From Isoptericola sediminis (GTDB lineage: Bacteria > Actinomycetota > Actinomycetes > Actinomycetales > Cellulomonadaceae): 57,603 bases of DNA. The stretch is from contig NZ_JABFAJ010000020.1 in assembly GCF_013085345.1 (NCBI RefSeq), positions 1-57,603 of the forward strand, given 5' to 3'. A program made the position numbers and the translations under genes. Positions 56,849-57,603 of this stretch are shown piece after piece. Under the pieces are notes generated by a model. That model did not search any database, had not been told where the DNA came from, and saw nothing but the letters and a program-made list of their open reading frames with translations. The stretch's first letter is position 1. The number at the start of each line of letters is the position of its first letter.

Positions 56849-57541
56849 ATGTACAAGTCCCACAAGGTTTCGGCCATCGTCACCTGCGCCGGCCGTGGCG
56901 TCCGCTTCGGCGGGAACAAGCTGCTGGTCAAGATCAACGGTGTCACGATCCTCGAGAAGACGGTGCGTGAGTTCGTGCACCCGCTCGTCGACGAGATCAT
57001 CGTGACGATCAGCCCCGAGAACCGCGAGGTCTACCACCAGATCCTCATCGAGGACGCCGGGCTCCCGGTGACGCTCGTCGACGGCGGAGCGGAGCGGTTC
57101 ATCTCGGCGCAGCTCGGGCTCCAGGCCACGTCCGGGACGATCGTGATGGTCCACGACGGGGTGCGCCCGTTCGTCAACGGTGAGCTGATCGAGCGCGTGC
57201 TGGACGCCGGGGTGGAGAACGGGGCGGCGATGCTGGGCATGCCGACCGTGGTGCAGCTCAAGACCGTCGACGACGAGGAGTTCATCACCGGGTCGCTGGA
57301 CCGTTCGCACAGCTGGCTCGGCCAGACTCCCCAGGTGTTCCAGCGGGAGCTTCTCGAGAAGGCGTACGAGGAGGCCATCGCCTCGGACTACCACCGGATC
57401 TCCGACGACGCCGACCTGGTGGCGGAGTTCACCGGCCACCGTGTCAAGATCGTCAAGGGCGAGGACTACAACATCAAGATCACCACCCGGACCGATCTCG
57501 TCATCGCCGACCAGATCATGGCGCAGGCCGACTGGGAGTGA
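56849..57541 (+). CDS. IspD/TarI-family cytidylyltransferase
   Basis: The 230-residue enzyme transfers CMP from CTP to a polyol phosphate. The nucleotide loop is TCAGRGVRFGGNKLL, VHDGVRPFV binds substrate and metal, and TPQVFQRELL and the ISDDADLVAEF stretch are family motifs. IspD makes CDP-methylerythritol; TarI makes CDP-ribitol for teichoic acid. The pairing with an SDR gene and the absence of ispF favour a TarI-like role (inference). ATG has GAGGAGAG upstream. Its Lys/Ile/Asn content is a little higher than in neighbours, which may hint at transfer. A strong terminator follows. Confidence 0.85.
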   Translation: MYKSHKVSAIVTCAGRGVRFGGNKLLVKINGVTILEKTVREFVHPLVDEIIVTISPENREVYHQILIEDAGLPVTLVDGGAERFISAQLGLQATSGTIVMVHDGVRPFVNGELIERVLDAGVENGAAMLGMPTVVQLKTVDDEEFITGSLDRSHSWLGQTPQVFQRELLEKAYEEAIASDYHRISDDADLVAEFTGHRVKIVKGEDYNIKITTRTDLVIADQIMAQADWE

Positions 57542-57547
57542 CTGAGC

Positions 57548-57590
57548 GGGCCACGTCGGGCGGGACGGACCGTCCCGCCCGACGTGGCCC
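57548..57590 (+). terminator. Strong hairpin terminator after the cytidylyltransferase
   Basis: Perfect 21-bp arms (57548-57568 and 57570-57590) surround a single base, so the real loop is about five bases. The outer part is GGGCCACGTCGGGC. There is no T-run. It ends the epimerase-cytidylyltransferase unit and separates it from whatever lies to the right. Confidence 0.88.
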
Positions 57591-57603
57591 TAGACAGGAA
57601 GGG

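Noticed and set aside
1-57603. tRNA, rRNA, riboswitch, integrase or transposase genes
   Set aside because: I scanned the intergenic gaps and coding products and saw no cloverleaf, conserved RNA motif, or recombinase sequence; weak RNA elements could escape reading by eye.

Overview
The window is chromosomal DNA of a high-GC Gram-positive actinobacterium. Third codon positions are almost all G or C, and there are two WhiB proteins, a PdtaS-type kinase, the coproporphyrin branch of heme synthesis (hemH-hemQ), LCP wall ligases, and DUF3499, DUF5719 and TIGR03089 proteins. A cellobiose operon (LacI regulator, ABC importer, family 1 glucosidase) with TGGGAGCGCTCCCA-like operators suggests a plant-polymer degrader near Cellulomonas or its relatives. 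That placement is inference. I saw no rRNA, tRNA, CRISPR array, insertion sequence, integrase or phage gene, and no gene-free stretch longer than about 300 bases.

Layout. 1-2.5 kb: an hsp20 with a CIRCE element, and an unrecognised protein with S1-like and coiled-coil regions. 2.7-5.5 kb: hemH, hemQ and a TspO-like membrane protein behind a palindromic operator. 5.5-11.4 kb: a diverged PrmC paralogue and glutamate dehydrogenase, divergent from a PutA fusion. 11.6-13.4 kb: patatin lipase and acyltransferase. 13.4-19.9 kb: the cellobiose operon. 19.9-22.3 kb: a DUF2505 protein, PdtaS and WhiB1. 22.5-26.9 kb: a large EccC-like FtsK ATPase whose open frame runs through a complete antisense membrane-protein gene. 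26.9-30.3 kb: a MacB-type ABC exporter. 30.5-33.7 kb: a PPOX flavoprotein, a voltage-sensor-like protein without a selectivity filter, and a NarL-type two-component pair. 33.8-35.8 kb: an OmpR-type pair.

35.8-54.5 kb is a conserved actinobacterial envelope block: gtrA, purK-purE, two LCP proteins, a peptidoglycan amidase, ugd, TIGR03089, whiB2, a giant glycosyltransferase, DUF5719, a metallopeptidase-family protein, DUF3499, manA, manB and Trm112. From memory, much of it matches the order of Mycobacterium tuberculosis Rv3255c-Rv3277. 54.4-57.6 kb adds a SpoIID-like secreted protein, a sugar-nucleotide epimerase and an IspD/TarI-like cytidylyltransferase, probably the edge of a wall-polymer locus.

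Two features recur across the window. At least fifteen genes have a TAnnnT -10 hexamer only 6-8 bases before the start codon, which predicts leaderless mRNAs; I used this to choose several starts. Several convergent pairs have stop codons that touch or overlap, sometimes inside a palindrome. I found no clearly new multi-gene system. The best leads are the nested antisense gene inside the FtsK frame, the filterless voltage-sensor protein, the metallopeptidase-family protein that has lost HExxH, the 11-bp-phased repeats before whiB2, and the unrecognised S1-like protein at 0.6-2.5 kb.
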